DNA from: Woeseiaceae bacterium
Lineage (GTDB): Bacteria > Pseudomonadota > Gammaproteobacteria > Steroidobacterales > Woeseiaceae
Assembly (NCBI GenBank): GCA_021773115.1
Contig: JAJFKS010000005.1
Coordinates: 163,390 to 227,389, forward strand
Length of the DNA stretch: 64,000 nucleotides
Reading direction: 5' to 3'
Below the pieces are notes generated by a model that worked only from the letters and a program-made list of their open reading frames with translations, was not told the DNA's origin and ran no database searches. Positions within the stretch are counted from its first letter, which is position 1. Every line of letters begins with the position of its first letter. The translations under genes were made by a program, and so were the position numbers. Shown here piece after piece: positions 59,830-64,000 of the stretch.

Positions 59830-60795
59830 CTACTCCGCTGCGGCGTCTCCGGAAAGCGCGGCGTCCAGCATTTCAACGAGTTCGTCGCGGCTATAGCTGT
59901 ACGGGCCCCATGTGTTCAGCTCAACCAGCCTTCCGATCTTCGTGCCTATTGTTAACGCTTGCTCGTCCTCGTTCGGGACAACCATATAGCGACGCAGCGG
60001 CTTGTCGTTAAACAGGGCGTGCATGAAAGCTTCAGTAACCTCATCGGGTTCCTTGTAGGAGAGTTCACGTGCAGCGGTCGCATCAAAGGCTTCTTTCATC
60101 TCTGCTGTCACTTCGCCGCCGTCGGCCTCAAGCCGGTCGAGTCTGCGCGAAACGCTCGTCCGGCGAATATTCGACTTGTAGTTACCCGGCTCCACGACGC
60201 TGACCCAGACGCCAAGTGGTTCCATTTCCGTGGCGAACGAATCGGTGAACGCCTCGATCCAGTGCTTACTGCCGCTGTAGGCGCTGAAACCTGGGAATCC
60301 TGCGAGAGTGCCGGCGATCGAACCGGTCGTAACAATGCGTCCCCTGGATTCTATAATGAGGGGTGCGAACGCCTGAGTCGTACGGTAAACGCCCTCGACA
60401 TTGACGGCGTAAACGAAACTCTGGTTTTTGACGGGCGTCTCGATGACTTCGCCGCCTCCGCCAACACCCGCATTATTAACGAGGCCATAAAGTCCGGTGC
60501 CGTTTTTCTTAATCATTGCGACAGCCGCGTCGACCTGGCCTTGACTGGTGACGTCGAGTTGCACTGCCGTGATGTTGTCGATCGCATCCAGTGCGGCGAT
60601 GTCTTTATCTTTTCGCGCACCTGCGTAGACGTGGTAGCCGCTCTCCGCGAGCGATTCGGCGAGGTGGCGGCCGATGCCTGTGCTGGCCCCGGTGACCAGG
60701 ATGGATTTGGTTTGTTCAGCAGCGACGGTTTGAGGCGCGGCAATAAGCGCGATGACGATCGCTACGGAAAAAATAAACTGGAGAAGTTTATTCAT
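59830..60795 (-). CDS. short-chain dehydrogenase with Sec signal peptide
   Basis: This is a 321-residue classical SDR carrying an N-terminal signal-like segment (LLQFIFSVAIVIALIAAPQ then TVAAEQ). The fold is clear: ILVTGASTGIGRHLA, LDVTSQG, LVNNAGVGGGGE, TTGSIAGTLAGFPGFSAYSGSKHWIEAF with the catalytic Ser, Tyr and Lys (YSGSK). The C-terminal 90 residues contain FNDKPLRRYMVVPNEDEQ, typical of retinol-dehydrogenase-like SDRs. An SDR in the periplasm would have to obtain NAD(P) there, so the hydrophobic start may instead be a membrane anchor with the enzyme in the cytoplasm. The substrate is unknown. Confidence 0.85.
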   Translation of the reverse strand: MNKLLQFIFSVAIVIALIAAPQTVAAEQTKSILVTGASTGIGRHLAESLAESGYHVYAGARKDKDIAALDAIDNITAVQLDVTSQGQVDAAVAMIKKNGTGLYGLVNNAGVGGGGEVIETPVKNQSFVYAVNVEGVYRTTQAFAPLIIESRGRIVTTGSIAGTLAGFPGFSAYSGSKHWIEAFTDSFATEMEPLGVWVSVVEPGNYKSNIRRTSVSRRLDRLEADGGEVTAEMKEAFDATAARELSYKEPDEVTEAFMHALFNDKPLRRYMVVPNEDEQALTIGTKIGRLVELNTWGPYSYSRDELVEMLDAALSGDAAAE

Positions 60796-60868
60796 GGAGT
60801 ACCCCCTATTTAATTTTTGTTGTTAGCGGCGACACTACCACATGTTTGGCAGAAGGCGATCCTGGGCC

Positions 60869-62944
<2,076 letters not shown>

Positions 62945-62959
62945 TCAATAGCCCGTCCG

Positions 62960-63250
62960 CTACGCAAGCATTCGTTGCACGAACCGTGGGTCTGCCTTGA
63001 TCATTCGTAAAAAATTCGCCGCTGCTGCGTCCGGTTTTCTCTTTCCTTGTTCCCAGCCTTTGAGCGTATCGAGACTCAATTGAAATGAGCGAGCAAAGAC
63101 CGCCTGAGACATGTTCACACTCATACGAATCGATTTAATTTCTTCTGGCGACAAGATGACATAGACAGATTTCGGTGCCGTAGTGCCCTTGGCTACCTTA
63201 ACGGCCTCCTTCAAATTGCTATCGAGCTCTTTGAATAGTTTTTCATCCAT
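62960..63250 (-). CDS. HTH antitoxin (NadS/HigA-like)
   Basis: This is a 96-residue DNA-binding protein. The C-terminal half holds an XRE-type helix-turn-helix (IKSIRMSVNMSQAVFARSFQ, LSLDTLKGWEQGKRKPD) as in NadS and HigA antitoxins. I start at ATG 63250 (MDEKLFKEL), with AGGAGA upstream; the ORF track adds 14 codons. It lies ten bases after the toxin gene, toxin-first order as in higBA-type modules. It should neutralise the toxin and repress the shared promoter. Confidence 0.88.
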   Translation of the reverse strand: MDEKLFKELDSNLKEAVKVAKGTTAPKSVYVILSPEEIKSIRMSVNMSQAVFARSFQLSLDTLKGWEQGKRKPDAAAANFLRMIKADPRFVQRMLA

Positions 63251-63260
63251 TATTCGTCTC

Positions 63261-63590
63261 CTAAGCGAATTCGTCGACAATGACATCAACATGTTTTCTC
63301 AATTGCGCCATTTGCCTGGCAGTCAAATTGTCCTGCTCCGCCTTGGCGTATACCAACAACAGGAGGAGTGGTTTGTTGTCGTTGTGAAAATAGTAAATGA
63401 CTCGAGCGCCGCCACTCTTACCTTTGCCCGGGCGCGCGATGCGGACTTTACGTAAACCACCAGTACCCTTAATAATCTGCCCTGCTTTTGGGCGCCGCGC
63501 CAAGACCTCAAGCATGGCGTCAAAGCCGGCTTTACCAAGTAGCTTGAGAGCCTTTTCTTGAAAGGTCCCGATCGGTACGAGGGTCTGCAT
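63261..63590 (-). CDS. RelE/HigB-type toxin
   Basis: This is a 109-residue basic protein of the RelE/ParE superfamily: GGLRKVRIARPGKGKSGGAR then VIYYFHNDNKPLLLLLVYAK, and a C-terminal helical tail LTARQMAQLRKHVDVIVDEF. The R-x-x-R and YYF..Y.K pattern is that of HigB-like ribosome-dependent mRNA endonucleases. Together with the HTH gene it forms a type II toxin-antitoxin module with its own promoter and operator immediately upstream. Confidence 0.88.
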   Translation of the reverse strand: MQTLVPIGTFQEKALKLLGKAGFDAMLEVLARRPKAGQIIKGTGGLRKVRIARPGKGKSGGARVIYYFHNDNKPLLLLLVYAKAEQDNLTARQMAQLRKHVDVIVDEFA

Positions 63591-63612
63591 CAGCTATGAT
63601 CCAATGAACCAT

Positions 63613-63642
63613 AGTGTAGTTCAATGAACTCCAAAGAGTCAA
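63613..63642 (-). promoter_or_regulatory. toxin-antitoxin promoter with palindromic operator
   Basis: On the minus strand TTGACT (63637-63642) and TACACT (63613-63618) are 18 bases apart. A perfect palindrome AGTTCA-a-TGAACT (63618-63630) fills the spacer, and CAATGAAC recurs at 63602-63609 and 63622-63629, 20 bases apart. Binding of the antitoxin there would block transcription. Confidence 0.6.
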
Positions 63643-63756
63643 TCTCCCGCTGTCCGCTTGGGGACAAGATAATTAACTGATTATTATGGAGAATTAGAAC
63701 TAGAGAAGGCGATCAGCGAATCTGCCGATTACCTTGATATTCTTGGATCGACCTTG

Positions 63757-64000
63757 TTATTTGTGCTTCAAAGCAGCAATGGTATGCCGTGCCCGCGCAC
63801 GTCGAATATCGTCGAGTTGCTTCAGCGTCTGCGTTTCGGCGATGTCGATCTTCTCTTCGACATCGGCACTGTACAGCGGCGTATTTTCGACTTTCAGCCG
63901 ATGTTGGCCGAGTGTTATGACGTCGTCAGTGCGCAGAATCTTGCTCTGCACCTGTATCGAATTCACGGTGGTGCCATTGGTGCTGTTCAGGTCAACAAGA
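63757..64000 (-). CDS. FHA-domain protein, C-terminal part
   Basis: The frame is open to the right edge of the window. Its first visible residues LVDLNSTNGTTVNSIQVQS are the conserved end of a forkhead-associated domain, which binds phospho-threonine; the ORF track's start inside it is not real. IDIAETQTLKQLDDIRRARARHTI is a short helical tail before the TAA. The rest of the gene lies outside. Such proteins often take part in Ser/Thr kinase signalling, type VI secretion or regulation. Confidence 0.8.
   Translation of the reverse strand, partial: LVDLNSTNGTTVNSIQVQSKILRTDDVITLGQHRLKVENTPLYSADVEEKIDIAETQTLKQLDDIRRARARHTIAALKHK

Noticed and set aside
59959-60813. 284-residue plus-strand ORF
   Set aside because: Antisense of the SDR gene; composition and lack of domains indicate a shadow.
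63643-63680. TGTCC/GGACA inverted repeat as a terminator of the FHA gene
   Set aside because: Short stem and no T-run on the minus strand; not supported as a terminator.

Overview
This 64 kb window reads as chromosomal DNA of a marine or environmental gammaproteobacterium with moderately high GC. The evidence for that is the mix of a TonB-dependent receptor with an N-terminal carboxypeptidase-regulatory domain, AmpG, MurQ, NamZ, DegP, Kup and FadH types, several Gram-negative lipoproteins and an outer-membrane barrel. The gene mix would fit a Woeseiales- or Steroidobacterales-like lineage, but that is a guess. No rRNA, tRNA, CRISPR array, prophage or insertion sequence was found. Genes are tightly packed, many overlap by 1 to 14 bases, and GTG and TTG starts are common.

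1-15.4 kb is a peptidoglycan (muropeptide) salvage island. On the minus strand are a dipeptide epimerase cut by the window edge and a lipoprotein N-acetylmuramyl-L-alanine amidase. On the plus strand follow a TonB-dependent receptor, a lysozyme-like/phosphoesterase fusion lipoprotein, a sodium:solute symporter and a GlcD/Dld-type FAD dehydrogenase. Next come a minus-strand NamZ exo-muramidase and then plus-strand murQ, a MurNAc/GlcNAc kinase, an AmpG-like permease and murA. MurQ releases D-lactate from MurNAc-6-phosphate, so the FAD dehydrogenase has an obvious substrate in the same locus, and murA re-enters wall synthesis.

15.5-21.9 kb holds a MacB-type ABC export operon (adaptor, ATPase, permease) divergent from its probable Fis-type response regulator and kinase. 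22-29 kb has an SLC13-type carrier and a surface-glycan module (two methyltransferases, two glycosyltransferases and a membrane protein of the LPG-synthase family). 29-35.7 kb has two SulP anion transporters around a DUF4124 protein, a MarR regulator coupled to 5-formyl-THF cyclo-ligase, a secreted protein of unknown function and a yeast-type cytosine deaminase. 35.7-37.6 kb carries two probable gene remnants: a frameshifted small gene and an amino-acid permease lacking its first membrane segments. 37.7-42.2 kb has an OmpR/EnvZ-type pair divergent from a DegP-type protease and a YXWGXW-repeat lipoprotein, which looks like an envelope-stress locus. An RND/MMPL exporter follows.

45.2-47.8 kb is the most intriguing segment. 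It is a three-gene operon of an E1-like ThiF/MoeB enzyme, an Asp-box beta-propeller protein, and a small ubiquitin-like MoaD/ThiS protein ending in Gly-Gly. No molybdopterin or thiamin genes are nearby. 48-57 kb holds a TAT-exported epimerase-like protein, an LRR lipoprotein, kup with an unusual leader ORF containing a C10 tract, a third two-component pair, a DoxX/MarR unit with visible operators and an outer-membrane barrel. 57.4-62.9 kb carries acyl-CoA genes (thioesterase, CoA-transferase, FadH) and an exported SDR. The window ends with a RelE/HigB-type toxin, its antitoxin, and a partial FHA-domain gene.
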